Assembly (NCBI GenBank): GCA_009763385.1
Contig: CM019830.1
Span: 96,412,649-96,476,648, forward strand
Direction: 5' to 3'
Source: Coix lacryma-jobi var. lacryma-jobi
Taxonomy: Eukaryota; Streptophyta; Magnoliopsida; Poales; Poaceae
Length of the DNA stretch: 64,000 nucleotides
In this document: piece after piece, positions 1 through 9,742 of the stretch
Position numbering within the stretch: position 1 is the stretch's first letter
How the letters are laid out: each line of letters opens with the position of its first letter
Position numbers and translations under genes: made by a program
The notes under the pieces: generated by a model
Told to the model about the DNA's origin: nothing
Seen by the model: only the letters and a program-made list of their open reading frames with translations
Database searches by the model: none

Positions 1-851
1 GCACATGAGATTATACCTCGCAGGAAACCTGAAATATCCGATACCAATTGATGAGGGACGACTCGATCTTCCGTGAGGTAACTGGTAAGTTCGATTGGTG
101 GAGAACTCGACGTTGGCGATCCGGCTTCAAATCAGACACGATTCGAACCCTGCAACCGTTACACCACTGCTTCGTTGGTTATCAACCAAGCACAACTTGA
201 TTGACCTCGCCAAGAAGGCTATTCCTGCAAGCGAATCGAAGAACACAAGCAAGAAGGTAAAAATACGCATTCTGAAATTGCAAATATGAATCTCACGAAT
301 TTCAATAGAGGGTTCAAGAACTCGGTTCCAAAGGACTAATTGACACAGTGGAGGAGGACAAGAACAGGGGCCCTGGATCACTGTAAAAGGATTCGACACC
401 ACAGTTACAATGAACGATTCAGTTTCGCGATGGAAAACTAAACTCTAAACAGAACCCAAGACCTAACAACAACGACGGTGGCTAATGATAGGGTTTATGA
501 CGACATCTATGCTGGACGCGCCCCCTAATGGGCTCTAAGACGATACATGGCCCAACGGATCAAAAGACGGTGTCGTAACACCCTGGCAGATTCTGGACGC
601 TGACTTGTTTCAACGTCTTGTTGACTCAGGACGTATTTTGATGTGAAACCAAAGCCATCGGTTAGCTTATCAAATTATCTTTCCAAGCATATCTGGTTCG
701 TCGAAAACGGAGTCCGTATGCGTCCGAGGCGTTGATTGTACCCTGGACTGCTCCTGAATTCCGAAGGTGACGTGGTAGCTGAGTTGGAGACGGATTACAA
801 CTTGGGGAAGACCATGGCGTCGGTGTGTCCAATGTGGCGATGTCCTCATCA
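1..851 (-). mobile_element. GagPro-1: partial Gypsy-type element, right end only
   Basis: The last 48 bases of the internal region plus one complete LTR (49-851) are visible; the rest lies left of the window. Bases 1-48 match the internal side of GagPro-2 next to its right LTR (around 52810-52855), including the tRNA-iMet-like primer binding site, which reads TTGGTATCGG on the minus strand. The element therefore runs on the minus strand and this is its 5' LTR. It is inserted in the C-terminal part of the Copia-1 gag. The candidate right-hand TSD is ggtag (852-856), but the left partner is not in the window. Confidence 0.85.
49..851 (-). repeat. LTR of GagPro-1 (803 bp)
   Basis: Its ends are TGATGAGG (plus-strand start) and CCTCATCA (end), giving TG...CA with an 8-bp terminal inverted repeat. 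It is homologous over its length to the LTRs at 48744-49602 and 52856-53716, but 57 bp shorter at the polypurine-tract side, because those LTRs contain an internal duplication that this copy lacks. Confidence 0.88.
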
Positions 852-2596
852 GGTAGCGGATGGTTTCTCACTAGGTCTCACTCCACTAAACTCACCGATC
901 TTGCCAAAGATACTAGTGCCCTTCCCACCTGAAACAAAGCCTACTCCTGAGCAATCAGTTCCTCTCTTGAACTGACTGATCATCATGCCCAACTGCGGCT
1001 CACTGCATGACACCCAACTCAGGATGGACCGAAGGTATGTGTTTTCGTCCTCGGTTTGCATCCTGTCATGCCGACAGTTGGCAATCTCAAGCTCCATCCC
1101 CACGTATCGCTCACATGGAGCGGACAAAGTGCTATTTGAGCTGGCCTCCAAGGCTTCAACAAGCTTGGCATTAACTCCTGCCAACTCAGTTCGCAAGCTA
1201 GGACAAAGCTTGCATGCACCCAGCAAAGAAGGCCTCCCCTTGACTTCCTCCAGCTCCTGCTTCAGGGAGGCACACTCACGACAATCACCCACCAGGTCTA
1301 GCCTACTCTTCAGCTCATCATACACCTCGATCAAAGAGGCATACTTGGTCTACAGGGTGGAAAAGTTTGTCAAGTGTGTGGTGCACTGATCGCACTCCTC
1401 CTCATCAGTCACCCTCACTTTGGACTTAGCAAACTCAAGCTCCTTGAGCGCCTCACTCATCTTGGCCTTAAATTCATTGCGCTCTCAGATAGCAAGCTTG
1501 AGTTTCTTCTCCAAAGCGAAGACTAAGTCAACAAGGCCATCACGCTCATCGGTAAGACGATCGACAATAGAAGAGGTTGATACCTCGGAAGCGTTGTCGT
1601 CGTCGTCGTTGTTGGCTTTATTGGCATCCTTAGCCTGGCACATGCGATCTTCTTCATCCAAGGCCATGGTGCAGAAGCCCTTGGAGGAGTTGCCGAAGAA
1701 GCAGAGTCCGTTGAAGCGATCTTCCGTCTTGTGCTCGGACCCATCGTCGCTGGAGTCACTGTCGGAGGTCTTGTCTCCATGGCTCATGGTGGCGAAGAGT
1801 GCACGCCGACCAGCGTCGAAAGCCTTCTCCACGTCCTCCCAGCAAAAGCTGCCCTTCTTCTTCATCTCGATCTTGTACTCTGGCTTGCCCTTGCGCCTGG
1901 AGTTGTGAGTCTTGCTGGAAGATTTCTTGTTGTTTCTTGGGCAGTTCGCGATGAAGTGATCTGGATCACCGCACTTGTAGCAGCCCTCACGTGCGCCACC
2001 ACGCCAACGATTCAAGCGGTTGTTGTGAAACCGCGAGAACCGGGTGATTATGACGGCGAGCTCATCGTCTCCCAATGCCTCCAACTGCTCCTCTGTAACT
2101 GCAAGCAAAGAAGACAAAGCAAAGAGTGGAGGTGAAGCGTCAGCAGGAAAAATTGATCCACCCTTGCCTGAGACCAAAGCCATGGAATGTGAAGATGGGT
2201 TCTTCAGCTTGGCCTGAGTCAGGTGATCAATCTTGGTGGACTTGAGCTTGCTGAATAGCTCGTCCACGGTGAGGGTGTCATAAGATGGAGACTCTATGAT
2301 AGTCGACACATTCACCTCCCATACCCTCCGATCCAGGGCGTATAGCAACTTGAGAGCCCTCTCATGATCGTCATAGGGTAGGTTAGCCTGATTGACACGC
2401 ATCTTGTTCACAATCGTTTGGAAACAAGCGAACATAGCGTCAATCGTCTCTCCCTCCAACTGAACAAAGTTCTCATACTCACGCTTGTACGTCTCGAAGA
2501 GTCTGGTCTTGACCTATACGGTCCCCTCGTGATAGCTCTGAAGCTTCACCCAGATCTCTCGAGCCATCTCAAGATCAGGGACACGCTCGAACTCAG

Positions 2597-3850
2597 TGTT
2601 GGTATAAATTAACGCACGCTCTATTTTATCCGCAAGCGCACAGATAAAATCTACCGATGTAACACTTCACCGGAGTAACCCAGTTTTAATATCGAACCCA
2701 AAGGAATGGATAGTGTTCAGTCTTAAAGTCTAACCCCTGAGTAGCTAACAAGGATGGAGAATCTAGAAGTATAGAGGGGATCACTAAGGTTTCTAATTTC
2801 GATTTAAGAGTGATATTTTTATATTATCTTAGTGGGGAAGTTGCCAAAAGGTCACAAACAGAGTATGAGTCTTTTATGCAAATGTATAATCCTACCGAGC
2901 CTACACACGGGTAAGTGGGACTATAGAAGAATCAACAAGGCTATAAGAGTCACCCTTGCGACAACCACACACTACTTACCGGCGTTATAGGAGGCATTAT
3001 GAGCTATCAAGTCTAAGCACCACGCTTACACTATCCAACTACTCTAACTCTAGAGCAACTTAGAATTAAAGTACTCAAAAGAGAGTCATAAACTTAAGAA
3101 TAATAAGAACAATGGCTCTAACTTAAATATAGACGTTGATTACCGAAACAATCGCTGAAGCAAGTTGAAGATGAACTTGAATCCGCAGGTACAAGATGAA
3201 GAAGTTGATCTGACAGGCCGGAGCTCCTTCTTGATCTCTTCCTCTCTCTCTCTCTCTTCTAGTTTTAGTATAAGACTAGGTTCTAACCTAAACTAGAAGG
3301 GTAACTAGTCTTCTACTTGATAGCTGGCTCTTGAAGTCTCTTCTAGGTTTTCTGAATGAGGCGTAGTCTTTTCTGAAGAGGGACTTAATCTTCCATAGGG
3401 TCTGGGGGCCTGTTTATATAGCCCTGAGGGATCAACCGTGGCCGTTATGTCAAACCAACTTCACGTAGGGCTGAGATGGATCCTCAAAGGCGGTGGAGGA
3501 AGCTTCCAGAAGACGGAGTCCAGCGGGCCCAGGGGGAGACCGACCGGTCCTATGGTGGGACCGGTCGGTCCCACCTGGCGGCCTCTCGGGTATCCCACCT
3601 CGTGGTGTCCTCTGGTGTCCTCTAGGTCCTTCTGGAGTATTACTGACGTGCCGGTTCCGTAATCTTCCGTCGGGTTCCTTCCAGGAGAAGTAATCTGTGC
3701 TGGTTTTCTGGTTTTGTCCCTGCAGAATCACAATTCACCAAAACTCGTGGAATATTGTCAATTAAAACCCTAAGCCTTTATTGGTGATTGAATTCATGCC
3801 CTTTTCATATTTATTTATCCTTTAATTTTGATAGATAACCAGTGTCAACA
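2597..3850 (-). repeat. Solo LTR of the Asp family (1254 bp)
   Basis: The boundaries are exact: TGTTGG...CAACA flanked by the 5-bp duplication ctcag at 2592-2596 and 3851-3855. It is homologous to the LTRs of Asp-1 and Asp-2. Because the PBS and PPT of those elements lie on the minus strand, this copy is also minus-oriented, with a minus-strand TATA box (rc of 3412-3420). A solo LTR with an intact TSD is the classic product of LTR-LTR recombination. It splits the Copia-1 gag. Confidence 0.93.
3554..3575. promoter_or_regulatory. 22-nt LTR palindrome upstream of the TATA box
   Basis: Two 10-nt arms (GGTGGGACCG / CGGTCCCACC) flank a 2-nt centre. Exact equivalents occur in all four other LTRs of the family: 39945-39966, 46503-46524, 54154-54175 and 60820-60841. 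In the sense (minus) direction it lies about 130 bp upstream of the TATA box, so it is a candidate protein-binding site or cruciform. Function unknown. Confidence 0.7.
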
Positions 3851-4121
3851 CTCAGGAAGAGAGATGTTGGACAGAAGAGAGTTACGAGCCTTAGAGTTGG
3901 CCTCGTGTTGGTCAATCTGGATCTGACCCACACGAGCCACAAGGACCTCGTACTCAGCGTTCTCACATATTTCCCAGACAGAAGATCCGATGCTGTTGAG
4001 ATAAGCACGCATCCGAATCTTCCAATAGGGATAGTTCGTCCCATCGAACCAAGGAGCCTTGCCATTCCCTCGATCCATGTCGCCCTTAGGATCCGAAACC
4101 GATTAAGGTAGAGAAGATCCT

Positions 4122-4141
4122 TAACCCGCTCTGATACCAAT
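4122..4141 (-). promoter_or_regulatory. Copia-1 primer binding site (tRNA-iMet type)
   Basis: The minus strand reads TTGGTATCAGAGCGGGTTA immediately next to the LTR end (TCA at 4142-4144 on the minus strand). This is the standard PBS complementary to the 3' end of initiator Met tRNA, and it fixes the element's orientation as minus. Confidence 0.9.
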
Positions 4142-4521
4142 TGAAGGACAGGATTGGCGACCAGAGGGGGGTGAATGGGAGCCTCAAATTTCAACTCGTG
4201 AAATAGATGGCCCTTGTCCCAGAAAATCACCCCAAAAACAAAGACTCAAAAGAACCAGTGATTTCACGACCTATTAATAGGTGGATACCCTAGGAGATGT
4301 CCTAGTGGTACAGCGGAAGCCCCGGAGAAACCCCAAAACCAAATGCAAAAGCCCAAGGCAAAACTGCACAGTCTGCAGATTTATAGACTGTCCGGGGTTA
4401 GGGTCCTGGACTGTCTGGTGACTGCCGGACTATCCGCGACTGGAGATCCGCACTGTCTGCCGACAACAGACCAGAAATAGAATTGATCTGAAACAGTTCT
4501 GGACAAGTCCCGGACTGCCCG
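4142..4521 (-). repeat. Copia-1 5' LTR, segment 1
   Basis: Starts TGAAGGAC next to the PBS and carries copies of a GGACTGTCC motif. It breaks at 4521 where LongLTR-1 begins. The Copia-3 LTR continues through this point without a break (around 30360), which identifies the split. Confidence 0.85.
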
Positions 4522-5895
4522 AGTAACACCCCAGGTGTTCATCGCCAGTTGAACAGTCAGTTTGAACACTGACATGGTTTATCAGGTGATGGTCGAGAGA
4601 TAATTTCTGGTATTGTCAGTGACGACCGAAGTTTTGGAATCAATCCTGGAAACAGAGCCTCTGTTTGAATTATTTAGGAAATAATTAATAAGAGTCAGTT
4701 AATATTGATTTCCCAATTCCAGAATATTCAAGATTTTCTGCCAAGATGCCTTTTTCATGTCCTCACCTCAGCTCCTGCCTATAGTAACTAGTGGAAAAGT
4801 TTCGTGAAGTTTGGAATCAAAAGTCGCAGAAATGATGAGTCACAGCTTGACCTATAACCACGAATTAAGTGAAGGAGATCAGTTGAGTTCAACCGAGTTT
4901 TGCAGTTATGCCCAATCAATTATTTATGGACTCATGAGAAAAAGTTATAAAAGTTTTGTGTTGATGAGATGACCGGAAAATATCCTGACCGACGAGAGAC
5001 TGTAATCCGGACCCTATTGGGTGACCGCTTTGACCAGCGTTGAACGACCTCTTCGATTGTTCGCATGGCAGTGCGCCCTAAATAAAAGTTGTAGTACAGA
5101 TCGAGAGAAACAAATTCTGTTTTATGATCAAGGTCTGGATCGGTACCAAAAATAGTGAAAGCGAGCCCGCAAAATGGAAAACACTGCAGATTTCAGGTTG
5201 TAGAAACCGGCCAAGTCTGGACCGCGAAAATCGGAATTTCGGTCACCGTGAAGCTGCCGTCAATGATCGTTATCAAACAAATGATTCAGAATTTGACTGA
5301 GCGCCTTTAACGAAAGTCGGAGTACTCGTCGAGACGGCGACAACAAATTAGTTTTTCTCGGACATCAGAGTCCGTTTGATCAGTATTTGGAATTTTTTAT
5401 CTTGAAGTTCCCGGAAACTTGCCACGTTGGGAAAGAACTCGGGAAATTTTCCCGAGGCCGGCCTCTCATCCTGAGGCACGCCATCTTCCTGAGGCCTGCC
5501 GCACCCTCCTCCTATCGGCGTAGAGGGGCGGTGCCTGTAACAGAACCGACCAATTTATAAGAGCACAAGTACGAAATTCTCCACCGAGGCAGTAAATTTG
5601 CAACTTGAGCCCCTATAAACCCGGTAGTCCGTGAAATCACGAAGGATTTCAAACTTTCCAACATCAACAACATAGGATCGTAATATTCAGCATCGACCGT
5701 CACACGACAGAGATTACATAAATAGTTCGGAGTAGCAACTTAGTTATTACAAACCAGGTTTGAAAACAGTAGCGGAAGCTTAACTTGAAACATTGTTCCG
5801 AAATTCACGCACGCACACTTAATGATTACAGTGCCATTTAGTAGTCATCCTTAACATAGCAAAAGATACGAACAGAAGAGGTCATTGCCCGGGAC

Positions 5896-7188
5896 CTAGA
5901 ATTCACCCGAGGCTGGAAAGAGACAATTGATGCAATAACCATGGAAGACCTGGCCATCTGCAACAACAAAGGGTAGAACCCTGAGTACGAGAAGGTACTC
6001 AGCTAGACTTACCCGCCTTAAACCAGAAATAAAATGACACCAAGGAGTATGCAAGGCTAGTATATAGTGGAGGCTGGCAATAGACCACATTTTTGCATAA
6101 AAGCCATTTGTTAATTAAGTAGTTCTCCTGCCCTTTAGCTGTCAATTTAAATAGTAATTATCCTATATACTAGATTAGCAAAACTGCACTATAACAAACA
6201 TGGTAGTGATCCAACGATCACCGAAAATGTAACAAACAGACCGAGTGACCATTTCCAAAAGTATAATGATAGCTGTCTCGTGTTCCACATTTTTCAGTAT
6301 CGAGGTTGATCAGCGTTCGAGTCAAGTGCTCACTATCCAGGAGCGATGGCGATTATAATCGATTCCTAACCAGCTGGTGATTTATTTCCCACACAAACCA
6401 CACCCACCCGTCGGTGAGCTACAGATGACCACAACATTGTTCCAGGAGTCGCGGTTTCAACCGCCACCATCACACCCGGAGGCAAGCCCGACTGCCAAGG
6501 AGTTGGACTTAACCACCATCACCCGGGTCTTACTATTCGCGCCCCCGCGTCCCACTAACTCTCCACCGTGGCTTCGGCTGATGCGTAGGACCTGAGAGCC
6601 GGCCTGGAACAATGAGCGGCTTCGCGGTCGGAACGAGTTATCCTTCCAGCTAAATGTGGGACATGCGTTCAACATGACAAGAAGTCTATCTCACAAGATA
6701 CTGATTCCCATAAAACACGGCTAGAAATACTGTAGCATACACTACAGGAATCTGCCGATCTCCATTTTCCACAACACTCAGTTATCCCACTTAATGGAAA
6801 TATCCGGTTAATCGGTCAAGTAACCACCTATTGCTCGCGGGTAACATGAAGGTTGCCCGACTTCTACCGGTCTAAGCAATTCTAAGCATAACTCGGACCT
6901 GATTCTATGTAGGTATCAAGGATGATATTTCAAGGTAACAAGGTATGAATAGTGATGCATCAACGGTATCAAACAACTCCTATACTTAATGCAACACATA
7001 AGCAGATTAAGTTAATCAAAACTGTAGGTAGTTAGAAATGCTCCGGGGCTTGCCTTTCTCGAAGGTGCTCGGTTGGTGATTCGGGCACTCCGGAAGTTCT
7101 TCTTCAAACTCTTCCCCGACAGCTCCTGGTTCCTGCTCCTGAGGCTGCTCCTCGTTTTCCTCTGCTATCACTGTCTCTTCTACCGAAC
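5896..7188 (-). CDS. Putative spliced mini-gene in the 3' LTR of LongLTR-2
   Basis: Exon A (7188-7054) follows an acceptor-like AACAG. It encodes a Glu-rich stretch and then LPECPNHQPSTFEK, ending at AAAG|GCAAGC, which matches the consensus for GC donors. Exon B (5957-5896) follows a good acceptor (GTTGTTGCAG) and encodes GQVFHGYCINCLFP before a stop. Joining A to B across the 1.1 kb GC-AG intron keeps the frame (phase 1, a new Asp codon) and gives CX2H-X15-CX2C, a possible zinc-binding unit. The same arrangement and spacing occur in LongLTR-1. No first exon with a start codon was identified here. Function unknown. The alternative is a conserved RNA element that happens to be open. Confidence 0.6.
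5983..6000 (-). other. Conserved stem-loop just before mini-exon B
   Basis: GAGTAC and GTACTC arms flank a 6-nt loop, about 25 nt from the exon B acceptor and preceded on the sense strand by a donor-like GGTAAGTCTAGC. LongLTR-1 keeps the same structure (23754-23771). It could influence splice choice or RNA dimerisation; this is inference. Confidence 0.45.
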
Positions 7189-9728
7189 CTGTTATGATGC
7201 ATATGCGCGAATGAATGGATGATACATGGGCATAGAAAATGCATTGCAATTGAATTGACCGAATAGGCGCATATTTCCTCTCTGGTAGAGTACAACACTC
7301 TATTTAGAGAGAAGCTACACCACTCATGCAAAGCACAGTCAACATGCATACACTGAAAAGACTATTTTACCCCTGCTGGTTCCCTCCATAAAAGACACAA
7401 AAGCTTAATTTAAGTAAACTAATTATTCCATTCCACTAAAACAAGCTTATAACTGCACCTTATAGATAACAGTTTCAGAAAAATCTACAAAAATTACTGT
7501 AGGTTCCTAACAGAAAGTAAAGCATACTGTACAAATTTCAGGACAATTGCATGTATATATAATTCTGTATGAAAAAGACAAATATCAGGGTGAAAAGGTA
7601 CTTTGAACTACACCCTGTCTTAAAAAGTGTCAAACAACAAATTTCATATTTTTGTTTAGAGCTTTCCAGCATAAGAGCAGTCTATAAAATTATGAGACTC
7701 AAATTCCATATATTTTAATTACTACAAATTATACAAGAAAACAGCATTTAATCCATTTAAAGGTTAACTTCAAATTATTTCACAACCCAAACAGTAGTTA
7801 TCATTTTTCTGTGACTCTACATCACCTACATAGCTCATCAAAACAAATCCCATATTTTTCTGAGCAAAACATGATTTACTATGCATTAAACAAGATATCA
7901 GCCTAAACACAAATTAATTATTACTGCATATAAAAACTATCATAACAGAGCATATTATATTTTTCATGTACAGATCTCATCAAGACAAACTTAACAAATT
8001 GGTTTCACATTTATTGGATTAACAGAACACAAGTTATGATTTAAACAAGCATTAACAACATTTCTGGAAAACATATATTCAAAAACCAAACCCTAACTGC
8101 TACATGCACCCGACACAACTGCACCCAAGCGGCTGACAGCCGGGGCCCGTGGTCAACACGACCCCACCTGTCACACACAGAGAACAGAGGAGAAGTTGAC
8201 CGCGGCGAAGCTTGCCGACGGGGAACTTTCCTCCGGCGAAACCATCACCACCACTCGACTCCTCTCATCCTTCCGCACTCACTGGTACCGCTCACCGGCC
8301 CAGCATTGCGGTGGATGGAGCTCGCCGTCGCAAATGGCGGCCACGGCGGCGCGGACTCTCCACGCCGGGCAACTCCGGCCATGCCGAGGCTAACCAAACT
8401 GCGATTCCTACTCTCCTCCTCCCACTCCCCGGATCTAGCGCAAGGCTCGGACGCTACGGATTTCACTCCGAAAGCTCGGGACCACGCCATGCCAGTCTCC
8501 GGCAACCATGGCGGACGACGGCGATGGCGGACCGAGGCAACCAAACCCTAATCGGCTAAACCGACTTCACTACCTTCTTCCTGGACGCTCACTGACTCGC
8601 GAACGCTAGCTAAAACATCTTGAAACCCACGGGAAGGGAGCCGACCACGGCGGACCGAACTCGGCGGTCATGGCGGCCATGGCGGAAGCTCGTCCCGAGG
8701 CTCACCTAGGGCTTGCCGAAGAGCACTGACTAGCGCAAACGATGCGGGAGACCAAGGCGAGGCTAGCGGTGCGGTTTGCTTGGCGAATGCACGGCGAAAC
8801 GACGGCGGACGGCGGACTTCCCCCTTTTCGCCCGCGCGGTCGCCGGCGAGAGCTTGGAGCGAGGCAGAGAGAGAGGGAGAGCGCGCTCTGGCGGAGGAGA
8901 GCGTGCGCGGGCGGTTAAGGCTCGCCACGCCGCGCTGGCTGGCTGGCTTTGGCCGGGAATCGAACGCCACGCGGCGTTCTTCCCCTGCGCGCGGTCGGCC
9001 ACGACGCCTGGCCGGGGTTCAACTGAATCGGGCGATTCAGTTAAGCCCTGGGCCGACTGACGGCCCAACTTCAAACGCGATTAACTCACTAACCACTCCA
9101 TCAAACGCTAAACAACCAACTGCACCATTGGTTAGAGCTATACACCGACTGCAACTTTGGTTATAGGATTGATCACTGGTTCGGCTTGGGTTGGGCTCAG
9201 ATCGATGCCAAACATGGCCTGACCGAACTGGTTTTCAGAGTTAGGACTTAGGAAAATTTCCAAGTCTAAAACCCTTCCAATTCTGTCTTGTGGACCCTAA
9301 AACACCATGCTAAACCCATTTTCATGAGTTGGTCCTTAAACAACTTTTGTTCTATACTAAATTCTACACACTTTTGCTTAAGGGCCCACAGCCATGCAAA
9401 GCTTTTAACAAGGAGGTCTTTGTTAGTCAAACAAAAGGACTTTAGAGGCTCTATAGGGTTGACTAGGGTTTAACTACTTGATTAGGCAAAATGTCCAGCA
9501 TAACCATGCCTTCATTTTGACTTCTCAACAAGGTTAGATGGTTAGAAAGACTTAACCACTCCCAAGCAAGACAAGAAACACTTCATCAAAGCAAACTTAT
9601 AAGCAAGCAAACACATGAAATGACATTTTATGTGAGAAAAAGAATAACATATGAATGCTTCATGATCATGAGATGATTATGCATGATGAGAAATGATGTC
9701 ATGCTAGCTTAACACCAGAGGTGTTACA

Positions 9729-9742
9729 GCCCTTCCCCCCTT
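9729..9742 (-). promoter_or_regulatory. LongLTR-2 polypurine tract
   Basis: The minus strand reads AAGGGGGGAAGGGC directly before the LTR start TGTAACACC. This is the plus-strand priming site of the element and confirms its orientation. Confidence 0.9.

Larger units (their letters stand above)
852..4078 (-). pseudogene. Copia-1 gag (SIRE/Opie-like), split by a solo LTR
   Basis: This is Copia gag, the capsid polyprotein that packages element RNA. The N-terminus (4078-3851) starts MDRGNGK and has the FDGTNYPYWKIRM signature of the UBN2/DUF4219 gag domain. The frame resumes after the solo LTR (2597-3850 plus one TSD copy) at 2591 and stays in frame. A CX2CX4HX4C zinc knuckle (CYKCGDPDHFIANC) follows near 1960, then an acidic stretch and a long coiled-coil tail down to 852, where GagPro-1 interrupts it. 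I see no frameshift, only three stops: TAG at 2516-2514 and 1352-1350, and TGA near 1482. The 2514 stop aligns with a Gln in the Copia-2 gag. SIRE/Maximus assignment is by general resemblance. Non-functional. Confidence 0.85.
5536..9728 (-). repeat. LongLTR-2 3' LTR (4193 bp)
   Basis: Contains, in sense (minus) order: an AT-moderate start (9728-9170), a GC- and CpG-rich block (9060-8140) without convincing coding capacity, an AT-rich stretch (8100-7200), mini-exon A (7188-7054), and mini-exon B (5957-5896) near the U5 end. LTRs of 4 kb are long for plant Gypsy elements. Short ORFs in the GC block look like chance ORFs in CpG-rich DNA. Confidence 0.93.

Noticed and set aside
8196..9166. Several 80-130-codon ORFs in the GC block of LongLTR-2, repeated at 19013-20020
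   Set aside because: Overlapping ORFs on both strands, and the two LTR copies break them differently; typical chance ORFs in CpG-rich DNA.
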